A DNA stretch of 64,000 bases from Bacteroidales bacterium MB20-C3-3 (GTDB taxonomy: Bacteria > Bacteroidota > Bacteroidia > Bacteroidales > UBA932), in the NCBI GenBank assembly GCA_035609245.1, contig CP141202.1:372001-436000 (forward strand), in the 5' to 3' direction. Below the pieces are notes generated by a model, which did not search any database, was not told the DNA's origin, and saw only the letters and a program-made list of their open reading frames with translations. Positions 48,261-58,025 of this stretch are shown in pieces. Made by a program: the position numbers and the translations under genes. Numbering within the stretch: position 1 is the stretch's first letter; every line of letters begins with the position of its first letter.

Positions 48261-49136
48261 TTATTTTATTCTCTGAATTGAAGCTTGTGAGCTGGTTTCA
48301 ATGTTTTTCATCGTTGGGTTACCCGCATATCTGAGTACAGAGCCCCCGGAAATTTCTGCAGATATAGTTCCTGTTACATTTGTTCTGATATTACTCACCC
48401 CACTAGCCTCAATCTCAACATCACGAACTATAAAATACTCAGCATCAAGCTGTGAGGCACCAGAAGCTTCAAAAGAGGCAGTTGTGGCAGAGCCTTTCAA
48501 TTTTACATTGGTTGCACCTGAAATAGAGATATTAGCAATAGTTGAAGTGCCTGTGTATTCCATTTTTGATGCTCCACTTCCTCCTACCTTAATGTCTGTA
48601 GACTCATGTTCAATTGTTACAACAGAAGCTCCTGAAATATCGTATTTCACATTTTTAAACTTACCCTTAATTTCAACTTTTGATGCGCCACTAACCTGAA
48701 CAGATGACTCTTCCGAGTTAATGACAAGACCATCTGCAATAACTGCTCCGCTGAAATCTCCTCTAAAAGTGGCAGGGTAAAAAGCTCCTGAGGATTTAAG
48801 TTTTGCCGCTCCTGATAAAAAAACTCTATCCAGTTGATTAATAGTGATCTGAGCTTTAATATATTTCGTATTTCTTTTTAACATAGCAGGCATAGAATCA
48901 GTATCCAAATCAAGTTTCAATATCCCGTTTTTGACACTCACATTAATATATTTGGCAATTTCCTTATTCGATGTGGTTGAAACCGAATTTAGTGATGACT
49001 TTGTAAGTGTGATATCAAAAATTCCTCCAGCTTCAATACCTGTAAAAAGGGGGACTTGATAGCTTCTGTTTATCTCCTGGCCAAGCATTAAAACTGAGAC
49101 AAAAAGGGATAACAGTAATGTTAATATTTTTTTCAT
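48261..49136 (-). CDS. exported head-GIN-domain protein (DUF2807)
   Basis: The 291-residue protein has a signal peptide (MKKILTLLLSLFVSVLMLG) and a right-handed beta-helix-like DUF2807 domain with repeated ASGASK, GASQ, SGASVV-type turns. Such domains are common in Bacteroidota and their role is unclear. It sits downstream of an anti-sigma-like protein and an ECF sigma gene, so it may be a product or target of that stress system. Confidence 0.8.
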   Translation of the reverse strand: MKKILTLLLSLFVSVLMLGQEINRSYQVPLFTGIEAGGIFDITLTKSSLNSVSTTSNKEIAKYINVSVKNGILKLDLDTDSMPAMLKRNTKYIKAQITINQLDRVFLSGAAKLKSSGAFYPATFRGDFSGAVIADGLVINSEESSVQVSGASKVEIKGKFKNVKYDISGASVVTIEHESTDIKVGGSGASKMEYTGTSTIANISISGATNVKLKGSATTASFEASGASQLDAEYFIVRDVEIEASGVSNIRTNVTGTISAEISGGSVLRYAGNPTMKNIETSSQASIQRIK

Positions 49137-49196
49137 TTTTTTACTTTTTATTAGTTAGTTGTTTATAATTAAGATATTATGCATAATCTAGTTGTT

Positions 49197-49679
49197 CTAT
49201 TTCCCGACTAATCCCAAAACATATTTTTCAAGCCTCTCAGCCCCATCAATCTTTTCAGTATAGTACTCCTTTAATATTTCTCTCCTCTCTCTTTTTGATA
49301 TTGAATTAGGAAGTTGATCTGCAAGAGGAACTGACTCTTCATTAAGCTGCCTGAGTGTAGATTCAATATTTAGTTTTTCATAATCACCAAGATTTGAGGA
49401 TAACTTCTCAATCTCCATGGTTTGTTTAGCAAGTATTTCAATATAGTACTCTCCAGAATCCAGCTTTGAAGACCTTTCAGATATAACGGCCGGCAAAGCA
49501 ATCATGATAATTATTGATGATGCTACAGCCAATTTTGTCCAATAAGGCATTTTACGTAAAAGAGTCTTATTATTACCTCTGGAGATTTTGTTCATAAAAC
49601 GCTCTTTGCTACCTTCAGGCAACAGATCCCTCTCGAATTCTGCTCTGTTGTGTTCAATATATTTTTTTAAGCTATCCAT
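49197..49679 (-). CDS. single-pass membrane protein, probable anti-sigma factor
   Basis: With the ATG at 49679 the protein has 160 residues: a charged N-terminal part of about 60, one hydrophobic segment (LAVASSIIIMIALPAVI) and a periplasmic helical part. That layout and the position 13 bases after an ECF sigma gene support an anti-sigma role, but no defined anti-sigma domain is recognised. Confidence 0.6.
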   Translation of the reverse strand: MDSLKKYIEHNRAEFERDLLPEGSKERFMNKISRGNNKTLLRKMPYWTKLAVASSIIIMIALPAVISERSSKLDSGEYYIEILAKQTMEIEKLSSNLGDYEKLNIESTLRQLNEESVPLADQLPNSISKRERREILKEYYTEKIDGAERLEKYVLGLVGK

Positions 49680-49692
49680 CTTCATCTCTCCT

Positions 49693-50232
49693 TTAATAAT
49701 TGTTAATTCTGCCTTTTTCCAATTCTTCAATTACTCTTGCTTTTCCCCTAATAAACTGAGTTCTTACCGAAACCTCTTTTAATCCTGTTATCTGGGCAAT
49801 CTCTTCGTAATCATAACCCTCAAAAAGAACCAGAGAAAGAACAAGTCTGTATCCATCTGCCAGCCTATTAATTGCCTCCTTTACCTGATTAACAGAGATT
49901 CCCTTAAATGAGTAGTCTTCATAAATATCATTATCATAACTTTGATTTCTTAACTCTTCGCTGTTCATTAAGTTATCGTTGGATTTTCTTTTTCTAAGCC
50001 TGTCAATTGATAGATTTATACACACTCTTGAAAGCCAGGAATCTCTCTCGTTTATACTATTGAATTCCTCTCTTGAAAAATATTTAAGAAGGGTATCGTG
50101 CATAACCTCTTCAGCCTCCATACTATTATTAAGTATTCTTAAGCTTATATAAAAGAGCTTTTTATGGCACTCATCATAAATCTGCTCCTCTTTGGATCTC
50201 CTGTGTTTAAAACTTTTAAAAATCTGAGTCAT
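49693..50232 (-). CDS. ECF-type RNA polymerase sigma factor
   Basis: The 179-residue protein has region 2 (residues 20-90, with EAEEVMHDTLLKYF and SWLSRVCINLSIDRLRK) and region 4 (about 115-170, with GYDYEEIAQITGLKEVSVRTQFIRGKA). It directs RNA polymerase to stress or envelope genes. It heads an operon with the membrane protein and DUF2807 gene downstream. Confidence 0.92.
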   Translation of the reverse strand: MTQIFKSFKHRRSKEEQIYDECHKKLFYISLRILNNSMEAEEVMHDTLLKYFSREEFNSINERDSWLSRVCINLSIDRLRKRKSNDNLMNSEELRNQSYDNDIYEDYSFKGISVNQVKEAINRLADGYRLVLSLVLFEGYDYEEIAQITGLKEVSVRTQFIRGKARVIEELEKGRINNY

Positions 50233-50313
50233 TTTCTCATTTTCCTATCATTTAAACGAAATCAATTTTTGATTGTTGCACGATTATAACTAATATTATT
50301 GAAAATTTACATA

Positions 50314-51939
50314 ATGAATAATTCAATCTATAATTTTAAACTACCGGAAAATGAGCCGGTACTGGCATATCTGCCTGGCTCGCCAGAGAGAGCTGAGCTT
50401 GAATCAGAGCTTGAAAAACAGAGTAACACTAAAATTGAAATTCCATTAGTTATTGGTGGTAAAAAAGTATTTACCGGAAATACCGGAAAAGTTGTAATGC
50501 CTCACAACCATTCTCATACCCTTGCAATTTATCATAAAGCAGGAGAAAAAGAGATAAAGATGGCAATAGATGCTGCACTAGATGCTCATTCTGACTGGAA
50601 TTCTCAGCACTGGACCACAAGGGCCTCAATAATGCTGAAAATTGCAGAATTGATAACCGTTAAATACAGGGCAAAACTCAATGCAGCAACTATGCTGGGC
50701 CAGAGCAAGAATATTTATCAGTCTGAGATTGATGCAGTTTGCGAAACAGCTGATTTTCTAAGATTTAATGTGTCATTTGCCTCCGAAGTATACAAAACTC
50801 AGCCCCTATCTTCTTTCAATCAGCTAAACAGGATGGAATACAGAGCACTTGAGGGGTTTGTGTTTGCCGTAAGCCCTTTTAATTTTACGTCTATAGCCTC
50901 CAATCTAAACATGGCACCAATCATGATGGGCAATACCACATTATGGAAACCGGCAACAACAGCCCTGTTATCCAACTATTATTTAATGGAAATTTTTATG
51001 GAGGCCGGGGTTCCTGCCGGAGTTATAAATTTTGTCCCGGGAAGCGGAGCTCTTATCGGCTCAACGGTAACTTCTGCCAAAGAGTTGGCTGGCATCCATT
51101 TTACAGGTTCCAACGGAACCTTCAATACACTTTGGAAGAGTGTAGCCAATAACCTGGAGCATTACAAATCATATCCAAGACTGGTTGGTGAAACAGGAGG
51201 GAAAGATTTTGTTTTTGTTCATCCAAGTGCTGATCCTGAAGAGGTTGCTGTTGGTGCATTCAGTGGTGCATTTGAATATCAGGGGCAGAAGTGTTCTGCA
51301 GCCTCAAGGATGTATGTACCTGAATCTTTATGGAATGAGGTAAAACAGAAAATGGTTGAATTAAGCAATTCAGTAAAGATTGGTGATCCAAGAGATTCGT
51401 CAAACTTTATAAATGCTGTTATTGATGAATCATCGTTTGATAATATTGTCAGCTATATAGAGTATGCAAAAAACTCAGAAAATGCAGAACTTGTTTTTGG
51501 TGGTTCATATGACAAGTCAAAAGGATACTTCATCTCTCCAACAATGTTTAAGACAAACGATCCAAATTTCAAAACTATGGAGGAGGAGATTTTTGGGCCT
51601 GTTTTAACTGCATATGTGTATAAAGATTCAGAGGTTGATAAAGCATTAGAAATGTGTGATTCAACATCTCCATACGGCCTTACAGGAGCAATATTTGGAA
51701 GAGACCGCATGGAAGTTGTAAAGGCTTGCTCAAAACTTCAGTACGCTGCAGGTAACTTTTATATAAATGACAAACCAACCGGTGCAGTTGTCGGGAAACA
51801 ACCGTTTGGAGGGTCAAGAGGGTCAGGAACCAATGATAAAGCTGGTGGAGAGTTCAATTTAATAAGATGGGTTAGCCCCAGAACCGTAAAAGAGACCTTT
51901 ATACCACCAAAGGATATTTTTTATGGTTATATGAAATAA
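50314..51939 (+). CDS. pruA: L-glutamate gamma-semialdehyde dehydrogenase
   Basis: With the ATG at 50314 the protein has 541 residues. It belongs to the aldehyde dehydrogenase superfamily of the PruA type: catalytic Cys in GQKCSAASR, general base Glu in LVGETGGKDF, and NAD-binding FTGSNGTF. It oxidises glutamate semialdehyde/P5C to glutamate, the second step of proline degradation. No proline dehydrogenase is next to it. Confidence 0.93.
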   Translation: MNNSIYNFKLPENEPVLAYLPGSPERAELESELEKQSNTKIEIPLVIGGKKVFTGNTGKVVMPHNHSHTLAIYHKAGEKEIKMAIDAALDAHSDWNSQHWTTRASIMLKIAELITVKYRAKLNAATMLGQSKNIYQSEIDAVCETADFLRFNVSFASEVYKTQPLSSFNQLNRMEYRALEGFVFAVSPFNFTSIASNLNMAPIMMGNTTLWKPATTALLSNYYLMEIFMEAGVPAGVINFVPGSGALIGSTVTSAKELAGIHFTGSNGTFNTLWKSVANNLEHYKSYPRLVGETGGKDFVFVHPSADPEEVAVGAFSGAFEYQGQKCSAASRMYVPESLWNEVKQKMVELSNSVKIGDPRDSSNFINAVIDESSFDNIVSYIEYAKNSENAELVFGGSYDKSKGYFISPTMFKTNDPNFKTMEEEIFGPVLTAYVYKDSEVDKALEMCDSTSPYGLTGAIFGRDRMEVVKACSKLQYAAGNFYINDKPTGAVVGKQPFGGSRGSGTNDKAGGEFNLIRWVSPRTVKETFIPPKDIFYGYMK

Positions 51940-52920
51940 TCAAAACACAAACTGATCCTGTTTAGGGAAGAGCCCAAAAAGGCCTCCTGTATGAATAAAG
52001 AGGACATTGGACCCACAAGGTACTTTGCCCTCTTTTATTTCATTATAAAGCCCGTACATAGCTTTACCTGTATAAACAGGATCAAGTATTAAAGCCTCTC
52101 TTGATGCAATATGCCTGATGAATGCTAACTCTTCAGGACGACTGAGTGCATATCCAATTCCAATATATTTATCGTTTATCTCAATATCATCCTCTGTGAA
52201 AACCGATTTAAGACCGGCTATTTCTCCGGCTTCAACATTAATATTGTGTATTTTATTTGTAAAATACTCTCTGTCAGAAGCAACTGCAAAACCCAATACT
52301 CTCTTTCCAAGACTAAGTTCCTTATTAGCAGTACACAATCCTGAGTAAGTACCACCTGATCCAACAGCAACAACAACCGTGTCGAACACTGTTCCTGTAA
52401 GTTTTTCTTGTTTAGAGATCTCTGACATGGCCTCATAATAACCAAGACTACCCAATGCATTTGAAGCACCTTCAGGAATAATAAAACATTTACTGCCCCT
52501 CTCCTTAAATAGCCTCTCTCCTATTTTATTCATAATTTCATCCCTGGAATCCCTGTACTCATCGGCATTACAGAAATTAATCCCTGCACCTAAAAGCCTA
52601 TCAATAAAATAATTTCCCTCAATTTTTGGATTATCTCCTGATCTTAACAAAAGCTCACACTTCAGACCAAGCATTGTAGCCGCAACAGCTGTTGCTCTGC
52701 AATGGTTTGACTGAATACCACCTGTAGTTATAAGAGTATCGTAATTGTTGTCAATTGCATGTTTCAGCAAATACTCCAGTTTTCTTATTTTATTGCCTGA
52801 GAGTTCAGATCCTGTCTGATCATCTCTTTTAATAAAAAGATTAATACCCCAATCTTCTGATAATCTTTCAAGTTTGTCTATCCTGGTAGGCAAATTGGCC
52901 AGAGAAATTTTTTGTATCAT
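51940..52920 (-). CDS. PLP-dependent desulfhydrase/ACC deaminase family
   Basis: The ATG at 52920 gives 326 residues. The PLP lysine is in SGNKIRKLEYLL and the phosphate loop is VAVGSGGTYSGL. Family members are D-cysteine desulfhydrase (DcyD) or ACC deaminase. The residues after the lysine resemble DcyD, so release of sulfide and pyruvate from D-cysteine is the best guess. The 3' end abuts pruA. Confidence 0.8.
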   Translation of the reverse strand: MIQKISLANLPTRIDKLERLSEDWGINLFIKRDDQTGSELSGNKIRKLEYLLKHAIDNNYDTLITTGGIQSNHCRATAVAATMLGLKCELLLRSGDNPKIEGNYFIDRLLGAGINFCNADEYRDSRDEIMNKIGERLFKERGSKCFIIPEGASNALGSLGYYEAMSEISKQEKLTGTVFDTVVVAVGSGGTYSGLCTANKELSLGKRVLGFAVASDREYFTNKIHNINVEAGEIAGLKSVFTEDDIEINDKYIGIGYALSRPEELAFIRHIASREALILDPVYTGKAMYGLYNEIKEGKVPCGSNVLFIHTGGLFGLFPKQDQFVF

Positions 52921-52921
52921 A

Positions 52922-53488
52922 TTAAGAAATCTTATTAAGTTCGCTTGCAATCAGCTCAACCATTTCATTAAACTCCTCCTCTTCAAAGAGTCTGGTTAAC
53001 ATAATTATCTTTCCATCAGGAGCTACAATGATATTCCTTGTAACACCTGCATCAGGCCCGCAAAACAGAGAGAAGCGCTCTCCCTCTTTATCAAGGGTCA
53101 GTGGGTAGGTAATATTCATATCCCTGGAAAACTTTTCAGTTGTCTCTTTATCCTCTTTATAGTCTACCCCTATGAGCATAAAATTTGGATTGCCGGAGAA
53201 TCTCTTCCATATCCTCTCTTCAATGTGAGGCATCTCTTTTCTGCAAACTCCACACCAACTTGCTGTAAATTGAATCATTATAATTTTCCCTTTATGTTCT
53301 GAAAGAGATTCAGTTTTACCATCTAAATATTCAATTTGAAAATCTGGGACACTATCACCCACTCCAACGATGTAGCCCCTGCTATCAGCTACTGGCTCCT
53401 GTATACTCTCAGGAGAGTTGATAACCCGGTTTTTGCAAGAAGAAATAATTGAAACTGCCAGTATTATTAAAACAAGACCTCTCTTCAT
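52922..53488 (-). CDS. TlpA-like thioredoxin-fold lipoprotein
   Basis: The 188-residue protein has a lipoprotein signal (ILAVSIISSCKN) and an AhpC/TSA-TlpA domain with the redox CxxC in ASWCGVCRKEMPH. It probably reduces disulfides or peroxides outside the inner membrane. It lies one base upstream of the desulfhydrase gene on the same strand, so the two may be co-transcribed. Confidence 0.88.
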   Translation of the reverse strand: MKRGLVLIILAVSIISSCKNRVINSPESIQEPVADSRGYIVGVGDSVPDFQIEYLDGKTESLSEHKGKIIMIQFTASWCGVCRKEMPHIEERIWKRFSGNPNFMLIGVDYKEDKETTEKFSRDMNITYPLTLDKEGERFSLFCGPDAGVTRNIIVAPDGKIIMLTRLFEEEEFNEMVELIASELNKIS

Positions 53489-53538
53489 AATTCTGTATTT
53501 ATTGGTTATGGTTTAATGCAAATTTACTCTTTTATGAT

Positions 53539-53546
53539 TACTTTTG
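53539..53546 (+). promoter_or_regulatory. -7 element of the amidase-like exoprotein gene
   Basis: TACTTTTG matches TAnnTTTG and lies 18 bases before the ATG at 53565. The in-frame ATG at 53544 overlaps it and is therefore unlikely. Confidence 0.5.
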
Positions 53547-53564
53547 CGTTCCAAAATTACAAAG

Positions 53565-56500
53565 ATGAGAAAAATATTTTCCTTGTTTCTGGCCATAGCA
53601 TTTTGCATAATATCCTTTTCAACACATGCACAAAGGCTGGACTCCAGGCTTTTTACTCCCGCAGCTGATTCTTTGCAATCTTTTTATAAAAATCAAGCTT
53701 ATGTTTTAGGTAAAATTACTGTTTCAAAGGTAGTAAAGAGCGGGAACACATTAACTATTACATTCTCCTCGGCTTTATCTGAGTATCCTATGAGAGAAGA
53801 GAGCGTAGCCAAATCATATGAGATTGTAAGAGCCAGCATCCCTGAGCAATACAGGCAAATGGCTTTAATAATTGAATCTAATAGGTCTCAAATTGAGAAT
53901 TTGATTCCACCATCATACAAATCATTGAGAAGAGTTGAATCTAAAAAGGATATAAGAGATCACCAAAAAGGATTACACGAATCTCCTCTTGTAAAAAAAG
54001 CATCTTCAATTGTTGAATTTCCTCACGGATTGGAGGGTAAACATATTGCTCTCTGGCAAAGTCACGGATTCTACTATGAGCAGAAATTACTTAGATGGGA
54101 GTGGCAGAGAGCAAGAATTTTTCAAACGGTGGAGGATCTTTACACACAGTCATATGTCCTTCCCTTCCTTGTCCCAATGCTAGAAAATGCAGGCGCCTAT
54201 GTACTGATGCCCAGAGAGAGAGATACTCAATTAGAAGAGATAATAATTGATAATGATATACCAGGCTCCGGATACAGAGAGACAAATGGTTCAAGGAGAT
54301 GGAACAATACAGATTCGATTGGATTCAACTCTCCCAAGGAGGTTTATATTTCAGGTGAAAACCCCTTCAGACTTGGAAGTGCAAGATTAGTAAGGAGCGT
54401 TGACAGTAAGGAAGAGGAGAGCAAAGCCATTTGGAGTGCACATATTGAAGAGAGCGGAGAATATGCTGTCTATGTATCCTACCAATCTCTGCCAAAAAGT
54501 ACATCTGCTGCAAAATACACTGTATCACACTCTTCCGGAGAGACATCATTTATAGTTAACCAGAAAATGGGAGGTGGTACATGGATCTATCTTGGCACTT
54601 TTTATTTCAGTAAAGACAAAGAAAATCAGTTTGTATCGCTTACAAACAATACCGGGAATAATAGAGAATATATAACTGCCGATGCCGTTAAAATTGGTGG
54701 TGGCTTTGGTAATATTGCCAGAAAACCTTCAGAGGAGGGCTCTCAGCTGAATGTTAAAAGTTCTTCAACCGAACCTGTAGAGAAGATAAAAATAGATCTT
54801 GAAGTTGAACCAATAGTAAGCGGTTATCCAAGGTTTACAGAAGGAGCAAGGTATTGGCTCCAATGGGCAGGTTTTTCTGATACTATTTATTCACCAAACA
54901 AAAATGCCAATGACTATAACGATGATTATATGTCAAGAGGTAAATGGGTAAATGTTATTTCCGGAGGATCAAAAGTTAATCCGGATGAAAAAGGGTTGAA
55001 GATTCCTGTAGACTTATCATTTGCCTTCCATACGGATGCCGGCACTACCCTGAATGACTCAATTATTGGCACACTGGGTATATATACAAGGGCTTCCAAC
55101 GGCTCTGATCTTCTTCCTGATGGCAGAGACAGAATAGAGGGAAGATACCTTACAGATTTGATTCAAACTCAAATTGTAGAAGATATTAAAACAAAATATG
55201 AACCCATCTGGCAACGCAGAGGTATTTGGGACAGATCATATTCGGAATCCAGATCTCCACAGGTTCCTTCAATGCTGCTTGAACTTCTCTCTCATCAAAA
55301 TCTTGCAGATATGAGATATGGTTTGGATCCTGAGTTTCGTTTCACTGTTTCTCGTGCTATTTACAAAGGAATGTTAAAGTATTTAGCTACCTCACAAGGT
55401 AGAGAGTATGCAGTTCAGCCTCTGCCAATAAAAGATTTTTCAGTTTCGCTCCATAGTGATGTTGCTCTGCTAAGGTGGAAAGGTGTTGAAGATCCTTTGG
55501 AGATTACTGCAAAACCTGAAAAATATATCGTATACACAAGAAAAGGAGATAATGGATTTGACTCAGGAAGAGTAGTAGAGGGGAACTCTCTTGCTCTTGA
55601 TGTTGAAAAGGGAGTATTGTATTCATTTAAAGTAACAGCAGTGAACGGCGGAGGAGAGAGTTTTCCTTCTGAAATCCTTTCACTCTACAATGCAAAGCAA
55701 TCAAGAGGAACATTACTAATAGTAAATGGTTTTAACAGAGTATCTGCTCCGGCAAGCTTTGCAACACCTGATACAACTATGGGTGGTTTTATGGATTGGG
55801 ATGACAATGGAGTTCCCTATAAAAAAGATATATCATTTATCGGAAGTCAGTACGAATTCAGGAGAGAAATTCCATGGATGGATGATGACTCTCCCGGATT
55901 TGGTGCATCATATGCAGATTATGAGACCAGAGTGATTGCTGGAAATACTTTTGATTACCCTTCTCTTCATGGAAGATTGTTTGCAAATCAAGGGTATAGT
56001 TTTGTTTCAGCAAGCCGGGAGTCTGTAGAGACCGGTAGTGTGGACTTAAAAGCCTATCCGATAGTGGACTTTATAATGGGTAAGCAGAGACAATACAGAA
56101 TGGGAAGAGGACACGGAGATGTTAAATTTAAAGTATTCACACCAGGTATTATCAAAGCTATTGAAGAGTACTCAAAAGCTGGCGGAAATATTCTTATAAG
56201 CGGATCTTATATTGCTACTGATGTTTGGGATAGTATTGAAACTGACGACACAACTAAAAACTTTGTGAAAAATGTGTTAAAATATGAATGGAGGACAAAT
56301 AAAGCCAGTAAAACAGGATATGTAAAAGCAGTCCAAAGTCCTTATAAATTTGGCGGAGAGTTCTCGTTTCACACAATTCCCAATGAGTACTCTTACACTT
56401 CTGAATCACCGGATGGAATTGAACCCTCAGGAGAGGGAGCATGGACAATATTCAGATATAAGGATAATAACATCTCTGCAGGTGTTGCATATAAAGGGAG

Positions 56501-56606
56501 CTATAAAGTAGTATCTTTTGGCTTTCCTGTAGAAACTATCAAGAATAAAACAGAGATGGAAGAGCTGGTTAAATCTGTTCTATTATTCTTTAATGAGGAT
56601 AAATAA
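53565..56606 (+). CDS. large exported amidase-like protein with golvesin/CBM-like and FN3 domains
   Basis: The start at 53565 gives 1013 residues. A signal peptide ends at STHAQ. An N-acetylmuramoyl-L-alanine amidase-like fold seems split by a golvesin/xanthan-lyase-type carbohydrate-binding domain (about residues 230-380): WQSHGFYYEQK is before it, and FAFHTDAG and LLELLSHQNLADMRYGL are after it. A fibronectin type III domain follows at about 645-720 and a C-terminal domain of unknown type closes the protein. It likely acts on peptidoglycan or a related glycan in the periplasm or outside. Details are inferred from motifs. Confidence 0.7.
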   Translation: MRKIFSLFLAIAFCIISFSTHAQRLDSRLFTPAADSLQSFYKNQAYVLGKITVSKVVKSGNTLTITFSSALSEYPMREESVAKSYEIVRASIPEQYRQMALIIESNRSQIENLIPPSYKSLRRVESKKDIRDHQKGLHESPLVKKASSIVEFPHGLEGKHIALWQSHGFYYEQKLLRWEWQRARIFQTVEDLYTQSYVLPFLVPMLENAGAYVLMPRERDTQLEEIIIDNDIPGSGYRETNGSRRWNNTDSIGFNSPKEVYISGENPFRLGSARLVRSVDSKEEESKAIWSAHIEESGEYAVYVSYQSLPKSTSAAKYTVSHSSGETSFIVNQKMGGGTWIYLGTFYFSKDKENQFVSLTNNTGNNREYITADAVKIGGGFGNIARKPSEEGSQLNVKSSSTEPVEKIKIDLEVEPIVSGYPRFTEGARYWLQWAGFSDTIYSPNKNANDYNDDYMSRGKWVNVISGGSKVNPDEKGLKIPVDLSFAFHTDAGTTLNDSIIGTLGIYTRASNGSDLLPDGRDRIEGRYLTDLIQTQIVEDIKTKYEPIWQRRGIWDRSYSESRSPQVPSMLLELLSHQNLADMRYGLDPEFRFTVSRAIYKGMLKYLATSQGREYAVQPLPIKDFSVSLHSDVALLRWKGVEDPLEITAKPEKYIVYTRKGDNGFDSGRVVEGNSLALDVEKGVLYSFKVTAVNGGGESFPSEILSLYNAKQSRGTLLIVNGFNRVSAPASFATPDTTMGGFMDWDDNGVPYKKDISFIGSQYEFRREIPWMDDDSPGFGASYADYETRVIAGNTFDYPSLHGRLFANQGYSFVSASRESVETGSVDLKAYPIVDFIMGKQRQYRMGRGHGDVKFKVFTPGIIKAIEEYSKAGGNILISGSYIATDVWDSIETDDTTKNFVKNVLKYEWRTNKASKTGYVKAVQSPYKFGGEFSFHTIPNEYSYTSESPDGIEPSGEGAWTIFRYKDNNISAGVAYKGSYKVVSFGFPVETIKNKTEMEELVKSVLLFFNEDK

Positions 56607-56613
56607 TAAAAGC

Positions 56614-57924
56614 ATGACTAAAATTAGTGATAAATCAATAATTGAACTTATTAAAAGGGAGGTCAAACCAGCTCTTGGTTGTACCGAACCAATTGCTGTC
56701 TCCCTTGCTGTTGCGATAGCATCTGAAGAGCTGGAGAAATTACAACTCAAGGTTGACAAGATTGATGTAGAAGTAAGTGCCAATATTCTCAAGAATGGTA
56801 TGGGTGTAGGGGTACCGGGAACAGGAATGGTTGGGTTACACATCGCCGCAGCTTTAGGTGTGACCTGCGGAAAAAGTGCTTACAAACTTGAAGTACTTAG
56901 GGAAATTGATGCCGACTCTATCACCCGGGCAAAAAAGATGCTGGAAGATAACACTGTAAATATTTCTCTATCTGACTCTGAAAAAAGGCTTTTTATTAAG
57001 GCTATATGCTATTCCGGCTTGCATAAATCCGAGGTTACAATTGAGGATAATCACGATACTGTTACGAAAATCATAGTCGATGGAAAAGTGTTGTTTGAGA
57101 ATTTTAAAATCGATAATAGTGATAGTAATAATGTAGAAGATAGTTCTACCAGTGGTGCCAGATACAGCCTTACAATAAAAAGAATATGGGAATTTGCATT
57201 AAGTGTAAATTACAGCGATATCTCATTTATTCTTGAATCTGTTACAATGAATCGGGCTCTTGCTAAAGAGGGGCTTGAAAACAGATATGGACTTAAAGTA
57301 GGAAGAACAATCCAGGATAATGTTCACAAAAACATCTTTGGCGATGGATTGCTAACCTACTCCATGGCTATAACAGCTGCAGCCTCTGATGCCAGAATGG
57401 CTGGCTGCACTCTGCCTGCAATGAGTAATTCAGGCAGTGGCAATCAGGGAATCACAGTAACTATGCCGGTCATAGCAGCTGCAGACAAATTTGGCTCAAC
57501 AAATGAGGAACTGGCAAGAGCACTCGTTTTAAGTAACCTTGTGGCTATACATATAAAACATTATCTTGGTAGATTATCAGCGCTTTGCGGATGCGTGATA
57601 GCATCTACAGGTGCCTCATGCGGAATAGTATTTCTTAAAAATGGTAACTATGACCAAGTTACATATGCAATCAAAAATATGATTGGTAACATTACCGGAA
57701 TGGTTTGTGACGGGGCCAAAGTGGGATGTGCCCTAAAGGTTGCATCCGGAGTGTCATCTGCAGTTCAGTCCTCAATTCTGGCTCTGGATAACATATGTAT
57801 TTCAGAAAATGATGGTATAATTGATAAAGATATTGAAAAAACAATCAGAAACCTTGGTTCAATTGGATCTGAGGGTATGAGACATACTGATACTATGATT
57901 CTCGATATTATGGTATGTAAATAG
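56614..57924 (+). CDS. L-cysteine desulfidase/serine dehydratase-like (UPF0597, CyuA type)
   Basis: With the ATG at 56614 the protein has 436 residues. The family binds a [4Fe-4S] cluster: early Cys in ALGCTEPIA and late cysteines in CGCVIASTGASCG and VCDGAKVGCALK. It splits L-cysteine to sulfide, ammonia and pyruvate, or dehydrates serine. With the DcyD-like gene nearby it points to cysteine use as a carbon source. An earlier ATG at 56593 overlaps the previous gene by 14 bases and is possible. Confidence 0.86.
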   Translation: MTKISDKSIIELIKREVKPALGCTEPIAVSLAVAIASEELEKLQLKVDKIDVEVSANILKNGMGVGVPGTGMVGLHIAAALGVTCGKSAYKLEVLREIDADSITRAKKMLEDNTVNISLSDSEKRLFIKAICYSGLHKSEVTIEDNHDTVTKIIVDGKVLFENFKIDNSDSNNVEDSSTSGARYSLTIKRIWEFALSVNYSDISFILESVTMNRALAKEGLENRYGLKVGRTIQDNVHKNIFGDGLLTYSMAITAAASDARMAGCTLPAMSNSGSGNQGITVTMPVIAAADKFGSTNEELARALVLSNLVAIHIKHYLGRLSALCGCVIASTGASCGIVFLKNGNYDQVTYAIKNMIGNITGMVCDGAKVGCALKVASGVSSAVQSSILALDNICISENDGIIDKDIEKTIRNLGSIGSEGMRHTDTMILDIMVCK

Positions 57925-57948
57925 CTCTTTATGACGAATTGTCAGATG

Positions 57949-57989
57949 AAGGCATACATTTTTTAAATGGTATGCCTTTTGTTTTTTTA
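57949..57989 (+). terminator. terminator between the desulfidase and htpG genes
   Basis: AAGGCATAC and GTATGCCTT form a 9-bp stem extended by ATTT/AAAT, followed by a run of T with one G. It lies 24 bases after the desulfidase stop. Confidence 0.75.
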
Positions 57990-58025
57990 GTTAAAGTAAA
58001 TATTAACATTATAACAATAAATATT

